From the NCBI RefSeq assembly GCF_044458865.1, contig NZ_JBITIH010000021.1:75780-139779 (forward strand): 64,000 nucleotides of DNA. Direction: 5' to 3'. The position numbers and the translations under genes are program-made. The first letter of the stretch is position 1. Every line of letters begins with the position of its first letter. The stretch is from Micromonospora_G sp044458865 (lineage in GTDB: Bacteria > Actinomycetota > Actinomycetes > Mycobacteriales > Micromonosporaceae). Below the pieces are notes generated by a model, which saw only the letters and a program-made list of their open reading frames with translations, made no database searches and was not told where the DNA came from. Positions 52,505 to 60,923 of the stretch are shown in pieces.

Positions 52505-53041
52505 CTAGTCGACGCTCCCGCTCTCGCCGCTCGGGTACAACGCGATGTCCTCCAATGCGATCAAGCCGGCATTCTCGACACGGACGTCACCCACGCCGTT
52601 CATAATAGGGATGAAAATGGTGCGTCCACTTCCGAGAAGAAGGGCAATTTCAAGGCCATCCAATTCGTTCCAGTGAGGCCACGACGACGCCGCCAGCTTG
52701 CTGTTCGTGAGAAGCATTTCGTTGCTCGGGAATGACCAACTCACGCTCTCATGCCCCTCGATCCGAACTGGCAACGGATGATCGTCCGAGCGAAGGTTCC
52801 ACCCCGAAGTCCAACCCTTACGTTTCTTACGGCGAATGAGCCAAGCGCTGTCAATCGTTATCGGCGCCCGCCCCGCATTTGCGATATTCACGCTGAGGTA
52901 CGGCCAAGCGCTTCCTGGACCTCCGCCGAAGTAGGCTCGTCCAGAAACTTGCGGTCCCGACGATCTGTACGCCATGTATGCAGTGACGAGGGAGCCGGTT
53001 GATACCACTGCGGCGTAGATTGCGATGACCAGAGTCCACAT
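52505..53041 (-). CDS. Single-span membrane protein of unknown function
   Basis: A 178-residue protein. Residues 1-26 form a membrane helix (MWTLVIAIYAAVVSTGSLVT) and the rest an immunoglobulin-like or beta-rich domain outside or inside the membrane: PYLSVNIANAGRAPITIDSAWLIRRKKRKG and GSGRTIFIPIMNGVGDVRVENAG. No family name can be given. The composition is coherent and distinct from the chromosomal genes, and the reading direction is opposite to the TAC locus. Confidence 0.6.
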   Translation of the reverse strand: MWTLVIAIYAAVVSTGSLVTAYMAYRSSGPQVSGRAYFGGGPGSAWPYLSVNIANAGRAPITIDSAWLIRRKKRKGWTSGWNLRSDDHPLPVRIEGHESVSWSFPSNEMLLTNSKLAASSWPHWNELDGLEIALLLGSGRTIFIPIMNGVGDVRVENAGLIALEDIALYPSGESGSVD

Positions 53042-53423
53042 GGACTGATGCTATCCCTCTGCGACAGTCTTCACGTCCCTGGCTGCGGCGACTACCTGGC
53101 GTTGGACTAGTGCCAGTAGCGGGCCTATCCGACAACAACGGCCCAATGAGCCTCTGGCCTAGACGTTCGTCGTTGTCGGCCGTCCTTACTCACCGCTGGG
53201 CCACCTTTAACGGCCCGGAGACGGCCTGCCCCGGACCGAGCGACCCCGACCCCACAGGTCGGCAACCTGACTGAATTCGGTGGTCCATGAACAGTTAGCC
53301 CGGCCACAACCACGCGGTTGATCTGAAGGGCTGTGCGCATTTGGCGACCGGACATAACGCACAGACGCAACCAGGGATCTACCAGGGCAAGCTCAGGACT
53401 TTTAGCTTGGGCAGTCCATTTCC
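53042..53423. other. Non-coding interval with second copy of the imperfect repeat
   Basis: No supported gene. The repeat-like block at about 53168-53215 is the counterpart of 52246-52300. Confidence 0.4.
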
Positions 53424-54083
53424 TCAGCTATCGGGCAGCAGGTAGCCGATCAGTACGCCCAGGATCAGGAAGATTGCACTAACAATCACATTCGCCCCGA
53501 GCCCGTCCTTGTTCCTGCTCAGCCAGGTTGGTAGCTCGGCACGGCTTCGGCTGTACATGATGGCTCCGAAACGGGGAAACACCACAGGGAAGAGTGCGAC
53601 GCCTATTGCGGCACCCGTTACGATTCCTGGGATGTCGGGCGAATCGTTGGCGGTAAGGTCGCTGGAGAGTGCCACGAAACCCGAAACGGCAAGCAGCAAG
53701 GTTGTCACAAGGTAGGCCGCTTTTTGCCTACCGGAACGTAGCGCTATGACTCCTCGCTTACGCCTCTTAGCTATCCTTTGCAGTTCGGCGATCAAGCCGC
53801 GCGCCGGAAGATCCGGGTCTTCCACTAGCAACAGGGTTGAACTGCGCGTGAGAGTCAGGCGAAATCGCCCAGACCCGGCCGAAATATCGAACTCCCTAAC
53901 CCGTTCCTCTGCGACCCCCACCAGGTCATCTACTGCATCCAGGCCATAGCAGTCCGTGCGCATTCTATCTATCTCGTAGACATCCCGGACTAGGGCGACA
54001 ATTTCAGCAAGGTCGTCTCTCCAAAGCCGGAGAGGACCGAGGTCGTAGCGGAGCGCGGAAGGGCGGAGGTTATGGCGGGCCAT
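53424..54083 (-). CDS. Membrane protein of unknown function with two or three helices
   Basis: A 219-residue protein starting at ATG 54083 (MARHNLRPSALRYDLGPLRL). The first 120 residues are soluble and beta-rich (RFRLTLTRSSTLLLVEDPDL). Then come hydrophobic segments at about 135-152 (VTTLLLAVSGFVALSS), 165-182 (IVTGAAIGVALFPVVFPRFG) and 203-217 (VIVSAIFLILGVLIGYLL). No family recognised. It lies in the same orientation as 52505-53041 and may form a pair with it. Confidence 0.65.
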   Translation of the reverse strand: MARHNLRPSALRYDLGPLRLWRDDLAEIVALVRDVYEIDRMRTDCYGLDAVDDLVGVAEERVREFDISAGSGRFRLTLTRSSTLLLVEDPDLPARGLIAELQRIAKRRKRGVIALRSGRQKAAYLVTTLLLAVSGFVALSSDLTANDSPDIPGIVTGAAIGVALFPVVFPRFGAIMYSRSRAELPTWLSRNKDGLGANVIVSAIFLILGVLIGYLLPDS

Positions 54084-54553
54084 GAGGGGGCAGTCTATGT
54101 GAGCCGGCGCAGAATAAGAGCCGCGCGCCGTCCCGTCCGCTCGTCGACCCGCACTCCGGCGGAGCGGGTCGGTGCGCGAGGCGCCATGACAAGCGGGCCT
54201 TGACGCCCGGACGCTGGCGCCTGGGGCGGTGGTCTGCTCGGCTCGGCCAGGGTCGACGGTGGATGGGATCGCTCCCCACCTCAACACCGACGGAACCGGC
54301 GGAGGCCGGCGGCGCTGGCCTCACTGGCGCGCCCGGGCCGGGGGTCCCCCGCCGGAGTCGGGGTAACCGCGACCCCGCACTTCCCCGGCAGCAACGTCTC
54401 GCCACTTCTACCGCTGTCGCCTCCTGCGGCGCCGTAGCCTTCCGCCTTCCGCACCAGCCGCCGGGCGCTGGGCGTACTGCGCAGCTTTGGGCTTGCCCTG
54501 CTGCACAGGTGCGACGGCCACTTCCCAAGGGCAGACCGTGTAGATCTAGCGCC
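54084..54553. other. Intergenic stretch without a recognised gene
   Basis: GC-rich, with several long but unprotein-like frames. No RNA gene or repeat was recognised. Confidence 0.45.
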
Positions 54554-55024
54554 CTACACAGGTTCGGAACCGTGCTCCGCATATGCTGCGCGTCCTCGTC
54601 TCCGGGCTGTGGCGGCGGTCCGCATTCGACGTGTGAGCCGAGCGGGGCCATAGGCGTCTAGGTCGTCGGCCGCGACGAAGCGCCATTCGGCGAGTTCGCC
54701 GTCGCGAAACACGATGCGGCGTTGGTCGTCTTCGCTGAGCGTGCCGCCGTCGAAGATGAAGAGGATTTTGTCGCCTTCGTTGTCGGCGGGTGCCCAGTCG
54801 ACCACGAGGTGTGGCCCGACGTCGACAGATAAGCCCAGTTCTTCGGCTACCTCGCGGATGCAGGCGGCGCGGGGTGATTCTCCGGGTTCGACGTAGCCGC
54901 CGGGGATGTCCCAGTGGTTCTTGTAGTGCGGCTTGACGAGGAGCACGCGGCCTTCGGTGTCGAAGAAGAGGGCGCCTGCGGCGACGCGTGGGGTGGCCAT
55001 GGGTGGCATCTCGTTAGCCGTCAC
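54554..55024 (-). CDS. NUDIX hydrolase
   Basis: A 156-residue NUDIX enzyme. The Nudix box is GGYVEPGESPRAACIREVAEELGL, matching GX5EX7REUXEEXGU, with the metal-binding glutamates. Strand one is AAGALFFDTEGRVLLVKPHY. It would hydrolyse a nucleoside diphosphate derivative. NUDIX genes are regular parts of actinomycete integrative elements, where they follow an XRE regulator as here (23-bp gap). ATG 55024 is chosen; two inner ATGs are possible. Confidence 0.9.
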   Translation of the reverse strand: MTANEMPPMATPRVAAGALFFDTEGRVLLVKPHYKNHWDIPGGYVEPGESPRAACIREVAEELGLSVDVGPHLVVDWAPADNEGDKILFIFDGGTLSEDDQRRIVFRDGELAEWRFVAADDLDAYGPARLTRRMRTAATARRRGRAAYAEHGSEPV

Positions 55025-55047
55025 CAGGGCAGCGTAGATCGGGTCGT

Positions 55048-56274
55048 TCAGTCGAGCACGTTGAGGCGTCGGGCGAGTCCGACCAGTTCAGCGGTTGGCT
55101 TGCCGCGCTGGCGGCGTACCCAGGTGAGGGCGAGTTGTCGGCTGAGGAAGTGGTGGCGGACCTGTTCGGGTGCCATCTGTTCGGCGTCGAGTAGGGCGGC
55201 TTGGGCGTCGTCGGGGCGGTTCCAGGAGTTGTAGGCGCGGGCGACTTCGAGGGCATGGCGTACGCGGCGTTCCATCGGTAGGCCGGTGGTGTTGATGCGG
55301 GGGCCGAGGTCGACGGCGACTTGGAAGTCGCCGAGTTCGGCAGCGGTGGCGACGCGGTGGATGGCGACGTTGGTGGGTCCGAACGCGGTCCAGAGGTGGT
55401 TGGCGTCGGTGCCGAGTCGGGTGGCGGTTTCGTCGGCGGTGGTGAGGAAGGCGCGGGTGGTTGCGGCGTCGTTGGATCTGGCGGCGGCCATAGATCCGGC
55501 GAGGAGCAGGGTGCCGTAGACCGACAGCAGGGCAGGCGTGGGTTTCGCGAGGTGGGGTTCGAGGTAGGCGGCGGCGTCCTGGGTGAGGCGGATGGCTTCG
55601 GTGAAGCGGCCGGTGGAGTGCAGGGCGTGTCCGACGGACCGGAAGAGGGAGCCGGTGACGACGGGGTCGCCGGTGGGTCGTACGGCGGTGAGTCCGCGGT
55701 CGGCGGCGATCCAGGCGAGGTCGGTTTCGCCGAGTTTGGTGAGCTGGGTGGCGGCGAGTTGGTAGGTCAGGCCGAGGAGTCGGCGGGCGTGGTCCTGGTC
55801 CTCGCCGTCGAGCTTGTCGGCGGCGGCCTGGGCGCGTTGCAGGAGTTGGGGGAGTCGGCTGGTGACGTACCCGAATCGGGAGTCTTGGTAGGCGGTCCAG
55901 AGGCCGCCGACTTCATTGCGTAGCGCGGCGGTGGTGGGTGGCCCTTGGTCACCGACGGTGGGACCGAATGGTGTGATGGTCTGGTAGCTCATGAGGGCGG
56001 CCCGTAGCGCGGGCACGGTCTGGGTGCCGCTGTCGGCGGTCCAGTCGAGCAGTGAGGGTTCGGCGAGCAGGTCGCCGAGTGCGACGTCCAGGACGTCAGC
56101 GAGGGATTTGATGACGGACAGCCGGTCCAGTTCGATGCGGTTGTTCTCGACCTTGCCGAGCCAGTCGGCGGTACGGCCGACCAGTCCGGCGACGACTTCC
56201 TGAGACAGGCCGCGTCGGCGGCGGTACCAGGCCACGCGTTCGCCGATGGTGAGTGAGCCGCTCATCCCGCGCAC
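55048..56274 (-). CDS. XRE-family regulator with TPR-like C-terminus
   Basis: A 408-residue protein. Helix-turn-helix at about 10-65: GERVAWYRRRRGLSQEVVAG, TADWLGKVENNRIELDRLSV. The remainder is an alpha-helical repeat domain (KLGETDLAWIAADRGLTAVRPTGDP, VARAYNSWNRPDDAQAALLDAEQM), as in large XRE-TPR regulators that may sense a small signal. It precedes the NUDIX gene and probably controls the element. An alternative start is three codons later. Confidence 0.8.
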   Translation of the reverse strand: MRGMSGSLTIGERVAWYRRRRGLSQEVVAGLVGRTADWLGKVENNRIELDRLSVIKSLADVLDVALGDLLAEPSLLDWTADSGTQTVPALRAALMSYQTITPFGPTVGDQGPPTTAALRNEVGGLWTAYQDSRFGYVTSRLPQLLQRAQAAADKLDGEDQDHARRLLGLTYQLAATQLTKLGETDLAWIAADRGLTAVRPTGDPVVTGSLFRSVGHALHSTGRFTEAIRLTQDAAAYLEPHLAKPTPALLSVYGTLLLAGSMAAARSNDAATTRAFLTTADETATRLGTDANHLWTAFGPTNVAIHRVATAAELGDFQVAVDLGPRINTTGLPMERRVRHALEVARAYNSWNRPDDAQAALLDAEQMAPEQVRHHFLSRQLALTWVRRQRGKPTAELVGLARRLNVLD

Positions 56275-56591
56275 GTCGGTGACGCCTCCCCTGGTCGGTG
56301 TAGACCCCGGAATGATTTTCCGGGTTGAAGGTCACTTTTGGCCACAGCCTGTCTTCATGATGCCGCTCAACGTGTCGACCGCTTGTCACTCCTGCTGTGG
56401 GGTCGGATGGAAGTACGCCACCCGTCGAGCCAGCCTGCGTGTTCTCGCGCAGTCGAGTGGGCGTAGCCGGGTGTTGTCCCGGCGTTCGTGTGTGGACTGC
56501 GGTGGGCCGGGTCGGTCGGCGGCTTCCTGATCTGGGCATCGGGGTGGGTGCTGGTCCTCGGCCGTTGGTCTTCCCCACCGTGGCCGTCTGA
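56275..56591. other. Divergent intergenic region between XRE-TPR and small-protein operon
   Basis: Holds the regulatory sequence for both directions. An AT-richer patch at about 56305-56345 may be a promoter. No gene supported. Confidence 0.4.
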
Positions 56592-56903
56592 ATGCCCGCC
56601 CGCCTCGATGCCCCTCCAACCAACGTGCGGGGGGTTCGTGTGTGGGTGCCTGAGGCTGGTGACCTGCTCCGGATCGACGCGCGGGCATCGGTGCAGTTCA
56701 TCGGCGCCCCGCCGTTGATCTTTCGGGTGATCTCGGTGAGTGAGAAGGCGACCTATGACGGGTGGGCCTGGATCACCGGTTACGTCCTGAACGCCAAGGG
56801 CGAGGCGGTGGAGAAGCGTGAGCTGTTCGTCCAGCCGGCGGGGCTTCAACTGATCCCGGTCGGCGCGACCAAGCAACCGGTGAGGAGGAGGCGTCTTGTT
56901 TGA
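56592..56903 (+). CDS. Small accessory protein of the element, paralogue 1
   Basis: A 103-residue protein: VWVPEAGDLLRIDARASVQFIGAPPLIFRVISV, then WAWITGYVLNAKGEAVEKREL. A short beta-barrel-like protein seen, as far as I recall, in actinomycete integrative elements; function unknown. It resembles the next gene product in the pattern [G-x-x-L-R-I ... W-x-W-x-x-G]. The stop overlaps the next start by 8 bp. Confidence 0.6.
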   Translation: MPARLDAPPTNVRGVRVWVPEAGDLLRIDARASVQFIGAPPLIFRVISVSEKATYDGWAWITGYVLNAKGEAVEKRELFVQPAGLQLIPVGATKQPVRRRRLV

Positions 56904-57138
56904 CATCCGGGTGCAGCTCGGCGAGGTGCTGCGGATCAAGGCGGCGGACCGGTTCCGCCCGACGGACGGGCCGGTGGCGTTGTGGGTGACCGGGGTGCGC
57001 ATGGCGTTGAACCGGCCGGAGCGGGGTGAGTGGGTGTGGCTGGAAGGGGTGAAAATGATGCACGACGGCCGTTCCGGCGACCAGACACAGATCCTCGTCC
57101 GCGCCAGCCTGCTACCCGCCGAGCGGCCTGGGTCATGA
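56896..57138 (+). CDS. Small accessory protein of the element, paralogue 2
   Basis: An 80-residue protein, start TTG 56896 with GAGGAGG upstream: VQLGEVLRIKAADRFRPTDG, VALWVTGVRMALNRPERGEW, VWLEGVKMMHDGRSGDQTQI. It shares the layout of 56592-56903 (an L-R-I strand, then WVWLEG/WAWITG). The two genes are translationally coupled. No function known. Confidence 0.6.
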   Translation: MFDIRVQLGEVLRIKAADRFRPTDGPVALWVTGVRMALNRPERGEWVWLEGVKMMHDGRSGDQTQILVRASLLPAERPGS

Positions 57139-57334
57139 GTACGTACCTGACTGCCATGGTGCGGGACCAGCTCCGGGGGAGATCGCCGACGCGATGGACC
57201 GTCGGATCGCCAAGCAGGCCAAGCCCGCGAAGCCTGATGGCAACGGCACTGACAGGAAGGCACGGAAGAAGGCTCGGGACGGCACGGACGACGCTAATGG
57301 CACGCGAATGGCACGCAAGATCAAAGAGAGCTGA
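57135..57334 (+). pseudogene. Tyrosine-recombinase integrase C-terminal remnant
   Basis: Reads TYLTAMVRDQLRG in one frame, then EIADAMDRRIAKQAKPAKP in the next, ending NGTRMARKIKES at 57334. This looks like the last 65 residues of a tyrosine-type integrase. One G lost from the GGGGG at 57175-57179 would explain the frame change. Catalytic Arg-His-Arg-Tyr residues are gone. The gene ends at the edge of the right repeat, the normal position for int beside its attachment site. Confidence 0.5.
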
Positions 57335-57432
57335 AAACAGAGCGGCCCAGGTGTGGCGATCATGTCGCTGACCTGGGCCGATTGCTGCGGAGCGGGCGAC
57401 GAGAATCGAACTCGCGTAATCAGTTTGGAAGA
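57330..57432. repeat. Right attachment-site repeat
   Basis: Copy of 49078-49180 with three substitutions. It starts at the end of the integrase remnant, passes the hairpin 57343-57352/57371-57380, and ends in the anticodon stem of the intact tRNA-Gly. Confidence 0.85.
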
Positions 57433-57461
57433 CTGAGGCTCTACCATTGAGCTACGCCCGC
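57391..57461 (-). tRNA. tRNA-Gly(TCC)
   Basis: 71 nt on the minus strand, beginning GCGGGCGTAGCTCAATGG. Acceptor arms GCGGGCG/CGCCCGC pair perfectly. The anticodon loop CTTCCAA gives TCC (57427-57429). T-loop TTCGATTC. CCA is not encoded in full. It is the target of the integrated element, and the hairpin just downstream is its terminator. Confidence 0.95.
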
Positions 57462-57684
57462 GTGCACCCGGTGACCCGTGGCGCGCTCCTAGCGTACTGG
57501 GTCGGCTTCGAGGCCGCACGGGGGTATCCGCCCAGTCGGGGGAAGCGGGCGTTTCGGCGTACGCTGATCTTGTAAAAGGCCAGGTCACGGCGGGTCGCGA
57601 GGGATGCGCGGACAGGGGTCGGGCGTGGCGTACGGATACCAGGCGGCGGGACGGGGCGGCGACGGCATACACTGCTGGTCGCCA

Positions 57685-57758
57685 CGGGGTGTGGCGCAGC
57701 TTGGTAGCGCACTCGCTTTGGGAGCGAGGGGCCGTGGGTTCAAATCCCGCCACCCCGA
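57685..57758 (+). tRNA. tRNA-Pro(TGG)
   Basis: 74 nt beginning CGGGGTGTGGCGCAGCTTGG. Acceptor arms CGGGGTG and CACCCCG pair. The anticodon loop CTTTGGGA gives TGG. T-loop GGTTCAAATCC. It lies immediately upstream of the trigger factor gene, an arrangement common in actinobacteria. Confidence 0.95.
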
Positions 57759-57873
57759 CTGTGATCCACCACCGCTGTGTCGGGCGCCGCAGGGCCTCCC
57801 AGACCGCTCGCCTACACTCGATGGGCTGAATCACGCCCATGACAAAGACCGAGATCCGTCAAGGAGTACGCCT

Positions 57874-59226
57874 GTGAAGAGCACCGTCGAGACTTTGAGC
57901 CCGACGCGCGTGCGGCTCGCGATCGAGGTGCCGTTCGTCGAGCTCGAGCCGAGCCTCAGGAAGGCGTACCGGGAGATCGCCCAGCAGGTCACCGTGCCCG
58001 GTTTCCGCAAGGGCAAGGTGCCGGCGAACGTGATCGACCAGCGGGTCGGTCGGGGCACCGTGCTGAACGAGGCCGTGCAGGAGGCGATCCCGGAGAACAT
58101 CCTGGCCGCTGTCCGTGAGCACGATGTGAAGACGCTCGGCCGTCCGGATGTCGAGATCACCGAGTTCAACGACGGCGACGCGCTGAAGTTCACCGCCGAG
58201 GTCGACGTCCGGCCGGAGATCACGCTGCCCGACTTCTCCACCGTCGAGGTGACCGTCGACGAGCTGAAGATCGACGACAGTGAGGTCGACGAGCAGGTCA
58301 AGGGCCTGCGGGAGCGCTTCGCCACGCTGAAGACGGTCGAGCGGGCCGCCCAGGAGGGCGACTACACCCAGATCGACCTGGCGGCGACCGTCAACGGTGA
58401 GGAGGTCCCGGGTGGCTCGGCGACCAACATCTCCCACGAGGTTGGCAGCAAGCAGCTTCTTCCGGGCCTGGACGAGGTCCTGGTCGGCCTCTCCGCCGGC
58501 GACTCGACCACCTTCGTGACCCAGCTGGTCGGCGGCGACTTCGCCGGGCAGGACGCGGACGTGGCGGTGACGGTGCGGACCGTCAAGGAGAAGGAACTGC
58601 CCCCGCTGGACGACGACTTCGCCCAGCTCGCCAGCGAGTTCGACACGCTGGAGCAGCTCCGCGACGACCTGCGTAACCGGATCACCCAGAACAAGCAGGT
58701 CGAGCAGATCTACGCGGCCCGGGACAAGGCGCTGCAGCAGCTTGTCGCCACCGCCGACGTGCCGGCGCCCGAGGGCGTCGTCCGCGACGAGGTGGAGAAC
58801 CGTAAGCAGGCCATGGTCGACCAGCTCCAGCGGATCGGGGCCTCCCTGGAGGAGTACCTCGCCGCCGAGGAGAAGACCGAGGAGCAGATCGACACCGAGC
58901 TGACCGAGGCGGCTACCGAGGGGGTCCGGGTGCAACTGCTGCTCGACACCCTGGCCGACGCCGAGGACGTGCAGGTCTCGGACGACGAATTCGGACACGA
59001 GATCGTGCACCGGGCGCAGCGTGCCGGCATGGCTCCGCAGCAGTACTACGACCAGCTGGTCCGGTCCGGCACGGCCGGCGCGGTCTTCGGCGACGTACGG
59101 CGGGGCAAGGCGCTCGCCTCGGTGATGGACCGCATCAAGATCACTGACACGGCGGGTAACGAGGTCAGCCTGGACGCGCTGCGCGCCGCAGCCGACGAGG
59201 AACACAACCACGCGCACGAGCACTGA
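57874..59226 (+). CDS. tig: Trigger factor, ribosome-associated chaperone and prolyl isomerase
   Basis: A 450-residue protein with ribosome-binding GFRKGKVPANVI (the signature loop) near residue 50, an FKBP-type domain at about 160-245 (GDYTQIDLAATVNGEEVPGG), and the helical C-terminal cage ending in a His-rich tail. It binds nascent chains at the ribosome exit. GTG 57874 has AAGGAG seven bases upstream; the long frame before it overlaps tRNA-Pro and is not coding. Upstream of the ClpP protease genes, as in most actinobacteria. Confidence 0.95.
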   Translation: MKSTVETLSPTRVRLAIEVPFVELEPSLRKAYREIAQQVTVPGFRKGKVPANVIDQRVGRGTVLNEAVQEAIPENILAAVREHDVKTLGRPDVEITEFNDGDALKFTAEVDVRPEITLPDFSTVEVTVDELKIDDSEVDEQVKGLRERFATLKTVERAAQEGDYTQIDLAATVNGEEVPGGSATNISHEVGSKQLLPGLDEVLVGLSAGDSTTFVTQLVGGDFAGQDADVAVTVRTVKEKELPPLDDDFAQLASEFDTLEQLRDDLRNRITQNKQVEQIYAARDKALQQLVATADVPAPEGVVRDEVENRKQAMVDQLQRIGASLEEYLAAEEKTEEQIDTELTEAATEGVRVQLLLDTLADAEDVQVSDDEFGHEIVHRAQRAGMAPQQYYDQLVRSGTAGAVFGDVRRGKALASVMDRIKITDTAGNEVSLDALRAAADEEHNHAHEH

Positions 59227-59238
59227 TCGACGGGCGTT

Positions 59239-59277
59239 TTCCGGCCGCCACGCGGGTATTCCGCGCGGCGGCCGGAA
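59239..59277 (+). terminator. Hairpin terminator after tig
   Basis: 17-nt arms (59239-59255, 59261-59277) with one mismatch around a 5-nt loop, 13 bp after the stop. Confidence 0.65.
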
Positions 59278-59398
59278 CCCTTCCCGGGGTGCCCTCGGGT
59301 AGCTGCGCTGAGAGCGAACAGTGCCCGGAGGAGGAAGCTCCGGCCCCCCGCACCGGTTAGTGTCGGGCGTAAGACGGTACGGAGAGCGAAGGGCTGCC

Positions 59399-60040
59399 AT
59401 GACCGAAATGAACATCCCAGCGATGCCCCTGCGGGCTGTTGAAGCCCGCGGTGGGGACTCAATTGGCAACCTCGACGACTCGGTCTACAACCGGCTGCTC
59501 AAGGAACGCATCATCTTCCTGGGCAGCGAGGTGACGGATCAGGTCGCTAACCGCATCTGCGCGCAGCTGCTGCTGCTCGCCGCGGAGGACCCCGACCGCG
59601 ACATCAACCTCTGGATCAACTCGCCGGGTGGCTCGGTCTACTCCGGTATGGCGATCTACGACACGATGCAGTTCATCGACAACGACGTGTCCACCGTCGC
59701 GATGGGCATGGCCGCCAGCATGGGCCAGCTGCTTCTCTGCGCCGGCACCAAGGGCAAGCGTTACGCGCTCCCACACGCGCGGATCATGATGCACCAGCCA
59801 TCCGGTGGGATGGGCGGCACGGCGTCGGACATCGCGATCCAGGCCGAGCAGATGCTGTACACGAAGCGGATGTTCCAGGAGCGGGTCGCGTTCCACACCG
59901 GCCAGGACCAGGCGTCCATCGAGGCCGACTCCGACCGGGACCGTTGGTTCACCGCGGCGGAGGCCAAGGACTACGGCTTCATCGACAAGGTGATCACCGG
60001 AGCCACGCAGGTTCCGGAAGGCGCCGGGACCCTGAGCTGA
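59399..60040 (+). CDS. clpP1: ATP-dependent Clp protease proteolytic subunit 1
   Basis: A 213-residue ClpP. Catalytic Ser107 in GMAASMGQ, His132 in RIMMHQPSGG, and aspartate in the DSDRDRWFTAAEAKDYG region. The Ser-type N-terminal propeptide region is short. In actinobacteria ClpP1 and ClpP2 form mixed tetradecamers with ClpX or ClpC. Start at ATG 59399; 12 bp separate its stop from the start of the second subunit. Confidence 0.95.
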   Translation: MTEMNIPAMPLRAVEARGGDSIGNLDDSVYNRLLKERIIFLGSEVTDQVANRICAQLLLLAAEDPDRDINLWINSPGGSVYSGMAIYDTMQFIDNDVSTVAMGMAASMGQLLLCAGTKGKRYALPHARIMMHQPSGGMGGTASDIAIQAEQMLYTKRMFQERVAFHTGQDQASIEADSDRDRWFTAAEAKDYGFIDKVITGATQVPEGAGTLS

Positions 60041-60051
60041 GGAGCTTGACG

Positions 60052-60714
60052 ATGACTGACCTGACGCTGCCGCCGCAGTTCGCACCAGTGCACAACCGGT
60101 ACGTTCTGCCGTCGTTCGTCGAGCGCACGTCGTACGGGGTGAAGGAGTCGAACCCGTACAACAAGCTGTTCGAGGACCGGATCATCTTCCTTGGTGTCCA
60201 GGTGGACGACGCGTCGGCGAACGACGTGATGGCCCAGCTGCTGACGCTGGAGGGCACCGACCCGGATCGCGACATCATCATGTACATCAACTCGCCCGGT
60301 GGCTCGTTCACCGCCATGACGGCGATCTACGACACCATGCAGTACGTCCGTCCGGACATCCAGACGGTCTGCCTCGGCCAGGCCGCCAGTGCCGCTGCGG
60401 TGCTGCTCGCCGCAGGCACCCCGGGCAAGCGGATGGCGCTGCCGCACTCCCGCATCATCATCCACCAGCCGGCTACCGAGGGCGGCTACGGGCAGGGCTC
60501 GGACATCGAGATCCAGGCCCGGGAGATCCTGCGGATGCGTACCCAGCTGGAGGAGATGCTCTCGCGGCACTCGAACCAGCCGGTCGACAAGGTCCGCAAG
60601 GACATCGACCGCGACAAGATCATGACCGCGGAGGAGTCCCGCGAGTACGGCCTGGTCGACACCATCCTGACCAGCCGTAAGAAGGGCCTGCTCGCGGCGA
60701 ACGCCGCCAGCTGA
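60052..60714 (+). CDS. clpP2: ATP-dependent Clp protease proteolytic subunit 2
   Basis: A 220-residue ClpP. Ser113 in GQAASAAAVLLAAG, His138 in RIIIHQPATEGG. The start ATG follows GAGGAG. Translated right after clpP1. The C-terminal AANAAS resembles an ssrA-like tail but ends in Ser. Confidence 0.95.
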   Translation: MTDLTLPPQFAPVHNRYVLPSFVERTSYGVKESNPYNKLFEDRIIFLGVQVDDASANDVMAQLLTLEGTDPDRDIIMYINSPGGSFTAMTAIYDTMQYVRPDIQTVCLGQAASAAAVLLAAGTPGKRMALPHSRIIIHQPATEGGYGQGSDIEIQAREILRMRTQLEEMLSRHSNQPVDKVRKDIDRDKIMTAEESREYGLVDTILTSRKKGLLAANAAS

Positions 60715-60725
60715 CCATGGTGCTG

Positions 60726-60763
60726 CAGAGGTCGGCCGGGTCGGATTCACCGGCCGACCTCTG
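60726..60763 (+). terminator. Hairpin terminator after clpP2
   Basis: Perfect 14-bp stem (60726-60739 with 60750-60763), 10-nt loop. It separates clpP1P2 from clpX. Confidence 0.7.
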
Positions 60764-60923
60764 ACACACCCGGTTTTGGGGGTCGGAGAAAGCTCCGACA
60801 GCGAGTAACGTCGGGTCTGCACCGCTTCGCCGGTCAGTCCGGCGGGCGATCTAGACCGACGAGGCGTACCGTCCTCAGGCCAGGGCCGGGTTGATCCGGC
60901 CGATGAGCGCAGGGAGAACGTAG

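Larger units (their letters stand above)
49078..57432. mobile_element. Integrated element in tRNA-Gly, probably a decayed actinomycete integrative element
   Basis: The segment is bounded by 103-bp direct repeats, each with the 3' part of the tRNA-Gly gene and its terminator hairpin. The intact tRNA lies at the right end, as expected after site-specific integration into a tRNA 3' end. An integrase C-terminal remnant ends just before the right repeat. The interior has several lower-GC genes (50568-53041), a NUDIX/XRE pair and small accessory proteins typical of such elements. There are no replication, FtsK-type transfer or complete integrase genes. Excision between the repeats would remove 8252 bp. 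Confidence 0.8.

Noticed and set aside
54200..54661. ORF of 153 codons opposite the NUDIX gene end
   Set aside because: Composition not protein-like and it runs into the NUDIX gene on the other strand.
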